Positions 9,323 through 19,878 of a DNA stretch of 64,000 nt are shown here, piece by piece. The DNA lies in contig NZ_WOXS01000002.1 of the NCBI RefSeq assembly GCF_009852415.1, forward strand, positions 5,620,001 to 5,684,000, written 5' to 3'. The position numbers and the translations under genes were made by a program. The notes below the pieces were generated by a model. It was not told where the DNA came from and did no database searches. It saw only the letters and a program-made list of their open reading frames with translations. Positions within the stretch are counted from its first letter, which is position 1. Every line of letters starts with the position of its first letter. The stretch comes from Streptomyces sp. Tu 3180 (GTDB lineage: Bacteria; Actinomycetota; Actinomycetes; Streptomycetales; Streptomycetaceae).

Positions 9323-10560
9323 ATGACGGTCACCCCTGCCCTCGAGGCCGATGTCCTGCGCCGCCAGGACCCCGAGCTCGCCGACGTCCTGCTCGGCGAG
9401 CGCGAGCGGCAGGCGACCACGCTCCAGCTGATCGCCGCGGAGAACTTCACCTCGCCCGCCGTGCTGGCCGCCCTCGGCTCGCCGCTGGCCAACAAGTACG
9501 CGGAAGGCTATCCGGGCGCCCGGCACCACGGCGGCTGCGAGTTCGCCGACGCCGCCGAGCGCCTCGCCGTGGAGCGCGCCAAGGACCTGTTCGGCGCCGA
9601 GCACGCCAACGTCCAGGCGCACTCCGGCTCCTCGGCCGTCCTGGCCGCCTACGCCGCCCTGCTGCGCCCCGGCGACACCGTCCTCGCCCTCGGCCTGCCC
9701 CACGGCGGTCACCTCACCCACGGGTCGCCCGCGAACTTCTCCGGCCGCTGGTTCGACTTCGTCGGCTACGGCGTGGACGCCGAGAGCGGCCTGATCGACC
9801 ACGACCAGGTCCGCACCCTCGCCCGCACCCACCGCCCCAAGGCGATCGTCTGCGGCTCCACCGCCTACCCCCGCCACCTCGACCACGCGTTCTTCCGCGA
9901 GGTCGCCGACGAGGTGGGCGCGTACCTGATCGCCGACGCCGCGCACCCCATCGGGCTCGTCGCCGGGGGAGCGGCGCCCAGCCCGGTGCCGTACGCCGAC
10001 ATCGTCTGCGCCACCACGCACAAGGTGCTGCGCGGCCCGCGCGGCGGGATGATCCTGTGCGGCGCGGAACTGGCCGAGCGGGTGGACCGGGCCGTCTTCC
10101 CCTTCACCCAGGGCGGCGCCCAGATGCACACCGTCGCCGCCAAGGCGGTCGCGTTCCGGGAGGCGGCGACGGAGGCGTTCGCCGCGTACGCGCACCGGGT
10201 GGTCGCCAACGCGCGGGCGCTGGCCGCCGCGCTGGCCGCCGAGGGGCTGGCCGTCACCACCGGCGGCACGGACACCCACCTGATCACCGCCGACCCGGCC
10301 CCCTCGGCGTCGACGGACGCGCCGCGCGCGGCCGGCTCGCGGCGGCCGGTCTGGTCATGGACTGCTGCGCCCTGCCGCACGCCGACGTCCGCGGCCTGCG
10401 CCTGGGCACGGCGGCGGTGACCACGCAGGGCATGGGGGAGCGGGAGATGCCGGTCGTCGCCGGGCTGATGGCGAGCGCCCTCAGGGGCGGCGCCCGGGCC
10501 GCGCGGGTCCGGGAGGACGTACGGGAACTGACCGCGGCCTTTCCGCCGTATCCGCACTGA
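9323..10560 (+). pseudogene. Serine hydroxymethyltransferase-like gene, frameshifted
   Basis: SHMT interconverts serine and glycine using PLP and tetrahydrofolate. From ATG 9323 the frame shows LIAAENFTSPAV, NKYAEGYPG, DAAHPIGLVAGG and the PLP-lysine motif THKVLRGPRGG (Lys234), then stops early at 10420. The missing C-terminus (LGVDGR..RGRLAAAG, then RLGTAAVTTQGM) continues in another frame to 10560. The two frames join if one C is added to the run of five C at 10299-10303, restoring about 412 residues, normal for the family. So either a genuine one-base deletion or a sequence error. The usual RYYGG segment is RHHGG (His68-His69), so this is a divergent paralogue even if intact. Confidence 0.85.
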
Positions 10561-10700
10561 GCACGGCCGTTCCGGGGTGGGCGCGCCCGCGGTGCACGGC
10601 CTCCCGTGCAACCATCGTCGCCACCCGGAAGTCCTCACTCATATGCGCACCTCGCTAGGGTGTGGGGCTGTGATGGCCAGCGAGACCTGTGGGGAAGCCC

Positions 10701-12068
10701 GTGCGTGAATACCTGCTGACGCTCTGCGTCACGGCCGCGGTGACGTACCTGCTGACCGGCCCGGTCCGCAAGTTCGCGATCGTGGCCGGGGCGATGCCGG
10801 AGATCCGGGCGCGTGACGTGCACCGGGAACCCACTCCGCGGCTCGGCGGTATCGCGATGTTCTTCGGCCTGTGCGCGGGCCTGCTGGTCGCCGACCACCT
10901 CACCAACCTCGGCCAGCTCTTCGAGAAGTCCAACGAGCCCCGGGCGCTGCTCTCCGGGGCGGCGCTGATCTGGCTGATCGGCGTCCTGGACGACAAGTTC
11001 GAGATCGACGCCCTGATCAAGCTGGGCGGCCAGATGATCGCCGCCGGCGTGATGGTCGTGCAGGGCCTGACGATCCTGTGGCTGCCCGTCCCGGGCGTCG
11101 GTTCGGTCGCGCTCACCCAGTGGCAGGGCACGCTGCTCACGGTCGCGCTGGTCGTCATCACCATCAACGCGGTCAACTTCGTCGACGGCCTGGACGGTCT
11201 CGCGGCCGGCATGGTGTGCATCGCGGCGGCGGCGTTCTTCCTGTACGCCTACCGCATCTGGTACTCGTACGGCATCGAGGCCGCCGCCCCGGCGACGCTC
11301 TTCTCGGCGATCCTGATGGGCATGTGCCTGGGCTTCCTGCCGCACAACATGCACCCGGCGCGGATCTTCATGGGCGACTCCGGCTCGATGCTCATCGGCC
11401 TGGTCCTGGCGGCCGGCGCGATCTCCGTCACCGGGCAGGTCGACCCGGACGCCCTGAACCTGTACGCGGGTTCGGAGAAGGAGGCCGTGCACCAGACGGT
11501 GCCGGTCTACATCCCGCTGATCCTGCCGCTCACCATCATCGCGGTGCCGGCCGCCGACCTGATCCTGGCGATCGTGCGGCGCACCTGGCGCGGTCAGTCG
11601 CCGTTCGCGGCGGACCGGGGCCATCTGCACCACCGGCTGCTGGAGATCGGCCACTCGCACAGCCGGGCGGTGCTGATCATGTACTTCTGGTCGGCGCTGA
11701 TCGCCTTCGGCGCGCTGGCCTACTCCGTCAACTCGGCGTCGATGTGGATCGTCCTGAGCGTGGTCTTCCTCAGCGCGATCGGCCTGGTGCTGCTCCTGCT
11801 GCCGCGCTTCACCCCCCGCGCCCCGCGCTGGGCGGAGGCCTTCGTCCCGCCGCGCTACCGCCGCCGCCGCGCGTCGGCGACCGCCCCGGAGGCGTCGACG
11901 CCGGCGGGTCCCGGGTCCCCGCAGGGCCCCGGCTCCGCGGACGGGCACGGGGAGGACGCCGGTCACCGCACCCCCGTCGCCGCGGGGGTCTCCGGCGTCA
12001 ACGGCGCGACCGCCGTCGGCTCCCGCGTACGCCCGGCGGGCCGGCGGAACGCCGACAGCGCGCGCTGA
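10701..12068 (+). CDS. Undecaprenyl-phosphate GlcNAc-1-phosphate transferase (WecA/TagO/MraY family)
   Basis: Integral membrane enzyme joining a sugar-1-phosphate to polyprenyl phosphate, the first step of a cell-wall glycopolymer. About 11 transmembrane segments; family motifs include REPTPRLGG near the N-terminus, LIGVLDDKFEIDAL, NAVNFVDGLDGLAAG, HNMHPARIFMGDSGS and the HLHHRLLEIGH histidine motif, which hold the Mg2+/substrate aspartates. A Pro/Arg-rich cytoplasmic tail follows about residue 390. I place the start at GTG 10701, with GGGGAA five bases before it; an in-frame GTG at 10689 would add four residues. It precedes the ATP synthase operon, as in other streptomycetes. Confidence 0.92.
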   Translation: MREYLLTLCVTAAVTYLLTGPVRKFAIVAGAMPEIRARDVHREPTPRLGGIAMFFGLCAGLLVADHLTNLGQLFEKSNEPRALLSGAALIWLIGVLDDKFEIDALIKLGGQMIAAGVMVVQGLTILWLPVPGVGSVALTQWQGTLLTVALVVITINAVNFVDGLDGLAAGMVCIAAAAFFLYAYRIWYSYGIEAAAPATLFSAILMGMCLGFLPHNMHPARIFMGDSGSMLIGLVLAAGAISVTGQVDPDALNLYAGSEKEAVHQTVPVYIPLILPLTIIAVPAADLILAIVRRTWRGQSPFAADRGHLHHRLLEIGHSHSRAVLIMYFWSALIAFGALAYSVNSASMWIVLSVVFLSAIGLVLLLLPRFTPRAPRWAEAFVPPRYRRRRASATAPEASTPAGPGSPQGPGSADGHGEDAGHRTPVAAGVSGVNGATAVGSRVRPAGRRNADSAR

Positions 12069-12431
12069 CCGTTCCCGGCGGCCCGCCGGTCCGCCGGGGG
12101 CCGCTCACGGCGAAGGTAAGAATCTCACTAGAGCATTACCAAGTCGTGGGAGTGCGATGGGATGGTGTTGGGGGTACGAAGCGCCCCAATACCAGACATA
12201 GGGTCGCCCTAAGCGCTCAAGCGCGCAGGTTCACTCTCATGTGTGACGGCCAGCACACCTTTTGGGTAAAGACTGCATCAAATAGTTTGTGATACCGTTC
12301 ACGAGAACCCCGGAGAGAGCTGAAGGACCGTAGTGCGACGGTCCATTCTCGTGAGGTCTTCACACTCGGCCCGGGGGTCTACGCTCGTCCATGACGACAC
12401 CCCTGCCCCCTGTGAAAGCGGAGTTGCCGCC
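12069..12431 (+). promoter_or_regulatory. AT-richer intergenic region and structured leader before atpI
   Basis: A 363-base gap, clearly less GC-rich than its surroundings between about 12115 and 12300. TGATAC (12290-12295) could be a -10 box, but no convincing -35 stands at the right distance. Directly downstream is a nested inverted repeat (12299-12354). No open frame in the gap has Streptomyces codon bias. It most likely holds the promoter(s) and leader of the ATP synthase operon. Confidence 0.6.
12299..12354 (+). promoter_or_regulatory. Nested hairpin in the atp operon leader
   Basis: Outer stem TCACGAGAA (12299-12307) pairs perfectly with TTCTCGTGA (12346-12354). Inside it, GGACCGT (12325-12331) pairs with ACGGTCC (12338-12344) around a six-base loop. 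It lies about 80 bases upstream of the atpI start. Confidence 0.6.
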
Positions 12432-12869
12432 ATGCCGTCCCATGACGCCCGGAACCTTCTGCAGTGCGCTGTGCCCACAGCCGCTGCCGGTGCGGTCGCC
12501 GTCGCCGTCAGCGGTGCGGTGGCCGGCGGCAAGGGTGCGCTCGGCGCGGCCGTCGGGGCCGTACTGGCCATCCTGTTCATGGGGGTCGGCCTGTACGTCC
12601 TGCAGTGGACGGCGAAATCACTCCCGCAGCTGTTCCAGGCCATGGGGCTGATGCTCTACGTCGCCCAGCTCCTGCTGCTCATGATCTTCGTCGCGCTCTT
12701 CAAGGACACGTCGCTCTTCAACCCGAAGACGTTCGCGATCTCGCTCGTCGTGGCGACGCTCGTGTGGATGGCCGCGCAGGCCCGTGCGCACATGAAGGCC
12801 AAGCTCTTCTACGTCGATCCGGACTCCGCGAAGAGTGACAAGTCCGAGAAGACGGGGCCGTCGTCGTGA
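12432..12869 (+). CDS. atpI: ATP synthase protein I (AtpI-like)
   Basis: Small membrane protein of 145 residues encoded first in the atp operon; AtpI proteins aid assembly of the c-ring or ion supply but are not part of the enzyme. Four hydrophobic segments are visible (about 15-35, 40-62, 73-92, 98-115), then a charged tail with KSDKSEK. The ATG at 12432 is preceded by GGAG; the open frame extends upstream, but the extension contains the leader hairpin region. Assignment rests on position and topology, because AtpI sequences are poorly conserved. Confidence 0.8.
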   Translation: MPSHDARNLLQCAVPTAAAGAVAVAVSGAVAGGKGALGAAVGAVLAILFMGVGLYVLQWTAKSLPQLFQAMGLMLYVAQLLLLMIFVALFKDTSLFNPKTFAISLVVATLVWMAAQARAHMKAKLFYVDPDSAKSDKSEKTGPSS

Positions 12870-13094
12870 CGGGTAGGGGCGCGATAAAGACCGGTGAGAA
12901 CTCCTGCTATCGTCCGGTGCCAACTGCGGCATCGCGGGCGCGGGCATCCGAGCTGACGCCTGAGCGATCGCGAGGCTCGATGCCCCCCAGCCGCCCCCAC
13001 ATCCGTAACACCTGTCCGGTGCCGACCCGCGGCCTCGCGCCGCGCCGACACAACGAGGTTGCCGTACCTATGCGTCACGCCGAAGGAGCCCGCG

Positions 13095-13913
13095 GTGAGT
13101 GCTGACCAGACCCAGCTCGCCTTTGACTGGAGCTGTCGGATCATGTCCGACAACGGGTGTGGTTTTCCGGCTCCGGGCCTGCACTCGTTCCTCTTCAAGC
13201 CGATCGCCACCGTCGGCGGGTTCGAGTTCAACAAGGTGATGCTGCTCTCGCTCATCACCACCGTCCTCGTCGTCGGCTTCTTCTGGGCGGCCTTCGGCAA
13301 GGCCAAGGTGGTGCCGGGCAAGCTGCAGATGGTCGGTGAGGCCGGCTACGACTTCGTCCGCCGCGGCATCGTCTACGAGACCCTCGGCAAGAAGGAGGGC
13401 GAGAAGTACGTCCCCCTGATGGTCTCGCTGTTCTTCTTCATCTGGATCATGAACGTCTGGTCCGTGATCCCGCTGGCCCAGTTCCCGGTGGCCTCGATCA
13501 TCGCCTTCCCGGCGGTGCTCGCCGCGATCGTCTACGTGGTGTGGCTCGGACTCACGTTCAAGAAGCACGGCTTCGTGGGCGGGTTCAAGAACCTCACCGG
13601 TTACGACAAGTCGCTCGGCGCGGTGCTGCCGCTCGTCGTGGTCATCGAGTTCTTCTCGAACGTCCTCGTGAGGCCCTTCACGCACGCGGTCCGACTCTTC
13701 GCGAACATGTTCGCCGGCCACCTGCTGCTCGTGATGTTCACCGTCGCCAGCTGGTACCTGCTGAACAGCTGGATGATCCCGGCCGCGGGCGTCTCGTTCG
13801 CCATGACCGTCGTCATGATCCTCTTCGAGCTCTTCGTCCAGGCCGTCCAGGCGTACGTCTTCGTCCTGCTGGCCTGCTCCTACGTTCAGGGCGCTCTCGC
13901 CGAGCACCACTGA
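13095..13913 (+). CDS. atpB: ATP synthase Fo subunit a
   Basis: Membrane subunit forming the proton half-channels against the c-ring. Starting at GTG 13095 (AAGGAG six bases upstream) gives 272 residues. Several transmembrane helices; the family's essential arginine lies in the segment LVRPFTHAVRLFANMFAGH (about 190-208), and the last helix carries FELFVQAVQAYVFVLLACSYV. The first gene for a structural subunit of the enzyme, preceded by a 225-base gap after atpI and followed after 79 bases by atpE. Confidence 0.97.
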   Translation: MSADQTQLAFDWSCRIMSDNGCGFPAPGLHSFLFKPIATVGGFEFNKVMLLSLITTVLVVGFFWAAFGKAKVVPGKLQMVGEAGYDFVRRGIVYETLGKKEGEKYVPLMVSLFFFIWIMNVWSVIPLAQFPVASIIAFPAVLAAIVYVVWLGLTFKKHGFVGGFKNLTGYDKSLGAVLPLVVVIEFFSNVLVRPFTHAVRLFANMFAGHLLLVMFTVASWYLLNSWMIPAAGVSFAMTVVMILFELFVQAVQAYVFVLLACSYVQGALAEHH

Positions 13914-13992
13914 GCCCGCCCCACCACCCCGCACCTCCAATCGTCCGGTGGCCAACCCCCACCGGTCCATGTAAAGAGAAGGAAGATCCAGC

Positions 13993-14229
13993 ATGGCTGC
14001 CACTGAGACCCTCGCCGCTGTCTCCGGCTCCCTCGGCTCCATCGGTTACGGCCTCGCCGCCATCGGCCCTGGCATCGGCATCGGCATCATCTTCGGCAAC
14101 GGCACCCAGGCCCTCGCCCGTCAGCCCGAGGCGGCCGGTCTGATCCGCGCCAACCAGATCCTCGGCTTCGCCTTCTGTGAGGCGCTCGCCCTCATCGGCA
14201 TCGTTATGCCGTTCGTGTTCGGTCAGTAA
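13993..14229 (+). CDS. atpE: ATP synthase Fo subunit c
   Basis: Proton-carrying ring subunit, 78 residues, two helices with a polar loop ARQPE. The first helix carries the glycine-rich ring-packing pattern GPGIGIGIIFG; the second carries the proton-binding carboxylate Glu63 in FCEALALIGIV. The ATG at 13993 is behind AGAGAAGGA, a strong site fitting the high copy number of this subunit. Confidence 0.98.
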   Translation: MAATETLAAVSGSLGSIGYGLAAIGPGIGIGIIFGNGTQALARQPEAAGLIRANQILGFAFCEALALIGIVMPFVFGQ

Positions 14230-14270
14230 TCACCACTGCTCACCGACACGTTTCGACGAAAGGCACTGAT

Positions 14271-14819
14271 GTGATCGCCAACCTGGTACAGCTGGCGGCC
14301 GAGGAGGAGCAGAACCCGCTCCTGCCTCCGGGCCCCGAGCTGCTCGTCGGCACCATCGCCTTCGCCATCGTGTTCTTCTTCTTCTGGAAGAAGCTGCTTC
14401 CGAACATCAACAAGGTTCTGGAGGAGCGCCGCACGGCGATCGAAGGCGGTATCGAAGAGGCCGAGGCCATGAAGGTCGAGGCCCAGAGCGTCCTTGAGCA
14501 GTACAAGGCTCAGCTCGCCGAGGCCCGGCACGAGGCCGCGCGTCTGCGCCAGGAGGCGCAGGAGCAGGGTGCCGCGCTCATCGCCGAGATGCGGGCCGAG
14601 GGCCAGCGGCAGCGCGAGGAGATCGTCGCCGCGGGTCACGCCCAGATCGAGGCCGACCGCAAGGCCGCCGCGTCCTCGCTGCGTCAGGACGTCGGCAAGC
14701 TGGCCACCGACCTGGCCGGCAAGCTCGTCGGCGAGTCCCTCGAGGACCACGCCCGCCAGAGCCGCGTGATCGACCGCTTCCTGGACGAGCTCGACCAGAA
14801 GGCCGAGGCCGCGCGATGA
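14271..14819 (+). CDS. atpF: ATP synthase Fo subunit b
   Basis: Peripheral-stalk subunit of 182 residues. An N-terminal membrane helix (LLVGTIAFAIVFFFFWKKLL, about 22-41) leads into a long Ala/Glu/Arg-rich coiled coil. The start is GTG 14271 (site CGAAAGG); the ATG two bases earlier is out of frame. Its TGA stop overlaps the ATG of atpH (ATGA), so b and delta are translationally coupled. Confidence 0.97.
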   Translation: MIANLVQLAAEEEQNPLLPPGPELLVGTIAFAIVFFFFWKKLLPNINKVLEERRTAIEGGIEEAEAMKVEAQSVLEQYKAQLAEARHEAARLRQEAQEQGAALIAEMRAEGQRQREEIVAAGHAQIEADRKAAASSLRQDVGKLATDLAGKLVGESLEDHARQSRVIDRFLDELDQKAEAAR

Positions 14820-15631
14820 ACGGAGCGAGCCGCGAGGCCCTGGCAGCCGCACGTGAGCGTCTCGACGCGCTGACGGACTCCACGTCCGTGAACGCGGGCT
14901 CGCTCGCCGACGAGCTGGCCGCCGTCACCGCGCTGCTCGACCGCGAGGTGTCGCTGCGTCGGGTCCTCACCGACCCGGCGCAGGCCGGTGAGGCCAAGGC
15001 CCAGCTGGCCCAGCGCCTGCTCGGCTCGCAGGTCAGCGGCCCGGCCGCGGACCTGGTGTCCGGCATGGTGCGCTCCCGCTGGTCGCAGTCCCGCGACCTG
15101 GTGGACGCGCTGGAGGAGCTGGCCGACACCGCCGACCTCACCGCCGCCCAGCAGGCGGGCGCGCTCGACGACGTCGAGGACGAGCTGTTCCGGTTCGGCC
15201 GGATCGTCTCCTCGAACACCGAGCTGCGCGCCGCGCTGACCAACCGGAGCGCCACCGCCTCCGCCAAGGGCGAGCTGCTGCGCAGCCTGCTCGGCGGCAG
15301 GGCGAACGCGACCACCGGGCGTCTGGTGACGCGTCTCGTGACCGTTCCCCGGGGACGTAGCCTGGAGTCGGGACTGGAGTCCCTGTCCAAGCTCGCCGCC
15401 GAGCGCCGCGACCGCATGGTGGCCGTGGTCACCTCCGCGGTGCCGCTGAGCGACACGCAGAAGCAGCGCCTGGGCGCCGCCCTCGCGAAGCTCTACGGCC
15501 GCCAGATGCACCTCAACCTGGACGTGGACCCCGCGGTCCTCGGCGGAATCCGGGTGCAGGTCGGCGACGAGGTCATCAACGGCTCCCTCGCGGACCGGCT
15601 GGAGGACGCGAGCCGCCGGCTGGCGAGCTGA
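14816..15631 (+). CDS. atpH: ATP synthase F1 subunit delta (long actinobacterial form)
   Basis: Stator subunit linking subunit b to the F1 head. At 271 residues it is well above the roughly 180 of E. coli delta; the extra length is typical of actinobacteria, where b and delta are even fused in mycobacteria. The conserved delta C-terminal region is clear: LSDTQKQRLGAALAKLYGRQ, then the VDPAVLGGIRVQVGDEVINGS motif near residues 238-258. The ATG overlaps the atpF stop. A structured gap of 134 bases separates it from atpA. Confidence 0.96.
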   Translation: MNGASREALAAARERLDALTDSTSVNAGSLADELAAVTALLDREVSLRRVLTDPAQAGEAKAQLAQRLLGSQVSGPAADLVSGMVRSRWSQSRDLVDALEELADTADLTAAQQAGALDDVEDELFRFGRIVSSNTELRAALTNRSATASAKGELLRSLLGGRANATTGRLVTRLVTVPRGRSLESGLESLSKLAAERRDRMVAVVTSAVPLSDTQKQRLGAALAKLYGRQMHLNLDVDPAVLGGIRVQVGDEVINGSLADRLEDASRRLAS

Positions 15632-15765
15632 GCAGCAATTTCTGAATAAGCAGTACGTACTTACGGCCCTGGTTGGGCCGTGCAGAGGATTCACCTCATA
15701 TTGGGGGGAGTCCCCATACCCCCCAAGTGAAACTTCGGGCCCAACAAGGAGAGCAGGGAACTCAG
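15632..15765 (+). promoter_or_regulatory. Structured spacer between atpH and atpA
   Basis: In an otherwise tight operon this 134-base gap holds the palindrome AGTACGTACT (15652-15661), a hairpin ACGGCCC-N5-GGGCCGT (15663-15681) and a second hairpin TTGGGGGG-N10-CCCCCCAA (15701-15726). Possible roles are mRNA processing, differential stability or an internal promoter. The atpA ribosome site follows. Confidence 0.6.
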
Positions 15766-17373
15766 ATGGCGGAGCTCACGATCCGGCCGGAGGAGATCCG
15801 GGACGCGCTGGAGAACTTCGTCCAGTCGTACAAGCCGGACGCGGCCTCGCGCGAGGAGGTCGGTACGGTCACCCTTGCCGGCGACGGCATCGCGAAGGTC
15901 GAGGGTCTCCCCTCGGCCATGGCCAACGAGCTGCTGAAGTTCGAGGACGGCACCCTCGGCCTCGCCCTCAACCTCGAGGAGCGCGAGATCGGTGCCATCG
16001 TCCTCGGTGAGTTCAGCGGCATCGAGGAAGGCCAGCCGGTCACCCGCACCGGCGAGGTCCTGTCCGTCGCCGTGGGCGAGGGCTACCTCGGCCGTGTGGT
16101 CGACCCGCTCGGCAACCCGATCGACGGCCTCGGCGAGATCGAGACCGAGGGCCGCCGTGCCCTCGAACTGCAGGCCCCCACGGTCATGCAGCGCAAGTCG
16201 GTGCACGAGCCGATGGAGACGGGCTACAAGGCCGTCGACGCCATGACCCCGATCGGCCGTGGTCAGCGTCAGCTGATCATCGGCGACCGCCAGACCGGCA
16301 AGACCGCCCTGGCCGTCGACACGATCATCAACCAGCGTGACAACTGGCGCACCGGCGACCCGAAGAAGCAGGTCCGCTGCATCTACGTCGCCATCGGCCA
16401 GAAGGGCTCCACCATCGCGTCGGTCCGCCGCGCGCTGGAGGAGAACGGCGCGCTGGAGTACACGACCATCGTCGCCGCCCCGGCGTCCGACCCGGCCGGC
16501 TTCAAGTACCTGGCGCCGTACACCGGTTCCGCCATCGGTCAGCAGTGGATGTACGAGGGCAAGCACGTCCTGATCATCTTCGACGACCTGTCGAAGCAGG
16601 CCGACGCCTACCGCGCCGTGTCCCTGCTGCTGCGCCGCCCGCCGGGCCGCGAGGCCTACCCGGGTGACGTCTTCTACCTGCACTCCCGTCTGCTGGAGCG
16701 CTGCGCCAAGCTCTCCGACGACATGGGTGCCGGCTCGATGACCGGTCTGCCGATCGTCGAGACCAAGGCCAACGACGTCTCGGCGTTCATCCCGACCAAC
16801 GTCATCTCCATCACCGACGGCCAGTGCTTCCTGGAGTCCGACCTGTTCAACGCCGGTCAGCGCCCGGCCCTGAACGTCGGTATCTCGGTCTCCCGCGTCG
16901 GTGGCTCCGCCCAGCACAAGGCGATGAAGCAGGTCTCCGGCCGTCTGCGCGTGGACCTCGCCCAGTTCCGTGAGCTGGAGGCGTTCGCCGCCTTCGGTTC
17001 CGACCTGGACGCCGCGTCGAAGGCGCAGCTGGAGCGCGGTCAGCGCATGGTCGAGCTGCTGAAGCAGGACCAGTACCAGCCGATGTCCACCGAGGACCAG
17101 GTCGTCTCCGTCTGGGCCGGCACCACCGGCAAGATGGACGACGTCCCCGTCGCCGACATCCGCCGCTTCGAGAAGGAGCTGCTGGAGTACCTGCACCGCA
17201 AGGAGCAGGGCCTCATGACCTCCATCCGCGAGGGCGGCAAGATGTCCGACGACACCCTGCAGGCCGTGGCCGAGGCGATCGCGGACTTCAAGAAGCAGTT
17301 CGAGACGAGCGACGGCAAGCTGCTCGGCGAGGAAGCCTCGGCTGCCCCGAAGGCGACCAGCGCCTCCAAGTGA
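15766..17373 (+). CDS. atpA: ATP synthase F1 subunit alpha
   Basis: Non-catalytic nucleotide-binding F1 subunit, 535 residues. The N-terminal beta-barrel (from MAELTIRPEEI) is followed by the Walker A motif GDRQTGKTA (about 171-179), the family signature region PALNVGISVSRVGGSAQ (about 368-384) and a helical C-terminal domain. The ATG at 15766 follows AAGGAGAGCAGGG; the frame continues upstream but only through the structured spacer. The Ala/Ser/Lys-rich C-terminal tail is typical of streptomycetes. Confidence 0.98.
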   Translation: MAELTIRPEEIRDALENFVQSYKPDAASREEVGTVTLAGDGIAKVEGLPSAMANELLKFEDGTLGLALNLEEREIGAIVLGEFSGIEEGQPVTRTGEVLSVAVGEGYLGRVVDPLGNPIDGLGEIETEGRRALELQAPTVMQRKSVHEPMETGYKAVDAMTPIGRGQRQLIIGDRQTGKTALAVDTIINQRDNWRTGDPKKQVRCIYVAIGQKGSTIASVRRALEENGALEYTTIVAAPASDPAGFKYLAPYTGSAIGQQWMYEGKHVLIIFDDLSKQADAYRAVSLLLRRPPGREAYPGDVFYLHSRLLERCAKLSDDMGAGSMTGLPIVETKANDVSAFIPTNVISITDGQCFLESDLFNAGQRPALNVGISVSRVGGSAQHKAMKQVSGRLRVDLAQFRELEAFAAFGSDLDAASKAQLERGQRMVELLKQDQYQPMSTEDQVVSVWAGTTGKMDDVPVADIRRFEKELLEYLHRKEQGLMTSIREGGKMSDDTLQAVAEAIADFKKQFETSDGKLLGEEASAAPKATSASK

Positions 17374-17394
17374 CGTAAGGAAGGGACCTGACTC

Positions 17395-18311
17395 ATGGGA
17401 GCCCAGCTCCGGGTCTACAAGCGTCGCATCCGATCCGTCACCGCGACCAAGAAGATCACGAAGGCGATGGAGATGATCGCCGCCTCGCGCGTCGTCAAGG
17501 CGCAGCGCAAGGTGGCGGCCTCCACGCCGTACGCGCGGGAACTGACCCGCGCGGTCACGGCGGTCGGCACCGGTTCGAACACCAAGCACCCGCTGACCAC
17601 GGAGGCGGAGAACCCGACCCGTGCCGCGGTCCTGCTCCTCACGAGCGACCGCGGCCTGGCCGGCGCCTTCAACTCCAACGCCATCAAGGCGGCGGAACAG
17701 CTGACCGAGCGCCTGGAGCGCGAGGGCAAGCAGGTCGACACGTACATCGTCGGCCGGCGCGGCATCGCCCACTACAACTTCCGTGAGCGCAAGGTCGCGG
17801 AGTCGTTCACGGGCTTCACCGACGAGCCCTCGTACGCGGACGCCAAGAAGGTCGCGGCCCCGCTGATCGAGGCCATCGAGAAGGAGACGGCGGACGGCGG
17901 CGTGGACGAACTCCACATCGTCTACACCGAGTTCGTCTCGATGATGACGCAGACGGCGGTCGATTCCCGGCTGCTTCCGCTGCGCCTCGAAGAGGTCGCG
18001 CAGGAGACCGCCACCAAGGGCGAGATCCTGCCGCTGTACGACTTCGAGCCGTCGGCGGAGGACGTCCTCGACGCCCTGCTGCCGCGCTACGTGGAGAGCC
18101 GGATCTACAACGCGCTGCTCCAGTCGGCCGCTTCGAAGCACGCCGCCACGCGGCGCGCGATGAAGTCGGCCACCGACAACGCGGGCGAGCTGATCAACAC
18201 GCTCTCCCGTCTTGCCAACGCGGCCCGCCAGGCCGAAATCACCCAGGAAATCAGCGAGATCGTCGGTGGCGCGAGCGCCCTGGCCGACGCGACCGCGGGG
18301 AGTGACAACTA

Positions 18312-18312
<1 letters not shown>
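17395..18312 (+). CDS. atpG: ATP synthase F1 subunit gamma
   Basis: Central rotating shaft of F1; 305 residues, the usual length. The N-terminal coiled-coil helix (MGAQLRVYKRRIRSVTATKK and onward, then MIAASR) and the C-terminal helix (MKSATDNAGELINTLSRLAN, then QAEITQEISEIV) that form the shaft are both clear. The ATG follows AAGGAAGGGA. The last base of its TAA stop is the first base of the atpD start (TAATG), so translation is coupled. Confidence 0.98.
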
Positions 18313-19748
<1,436 letters not shown>

Positions 19749-19878
19749 GCCCCGTGCTCGTCGTGGGCCTTCCGGCCCACTCCTGAGGGGGCGGGTGCGT
19801 CCCGCCCCCTCTCCCACGCCCACTAGACTTGTAACCAACACCCGGCAGACCCGCCGGGTGGTGACCCGAGGAGCCACC

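Noticed and set aside
12241..12258. Possible Crp-type site GTGTGACGGCCAGCACAC
   Set aside because: It is palindromic only at the ends and misses the consensus G of GTG-N6-GNCAC, so not claimed.
15691..18141. 816-codon minus-strand frame across atpA and atpG
   Set aside because: Fully antisense to two certain genes; composition (Val/Leu/Gly/Asp/Arg) is the usual high-GC shadow.
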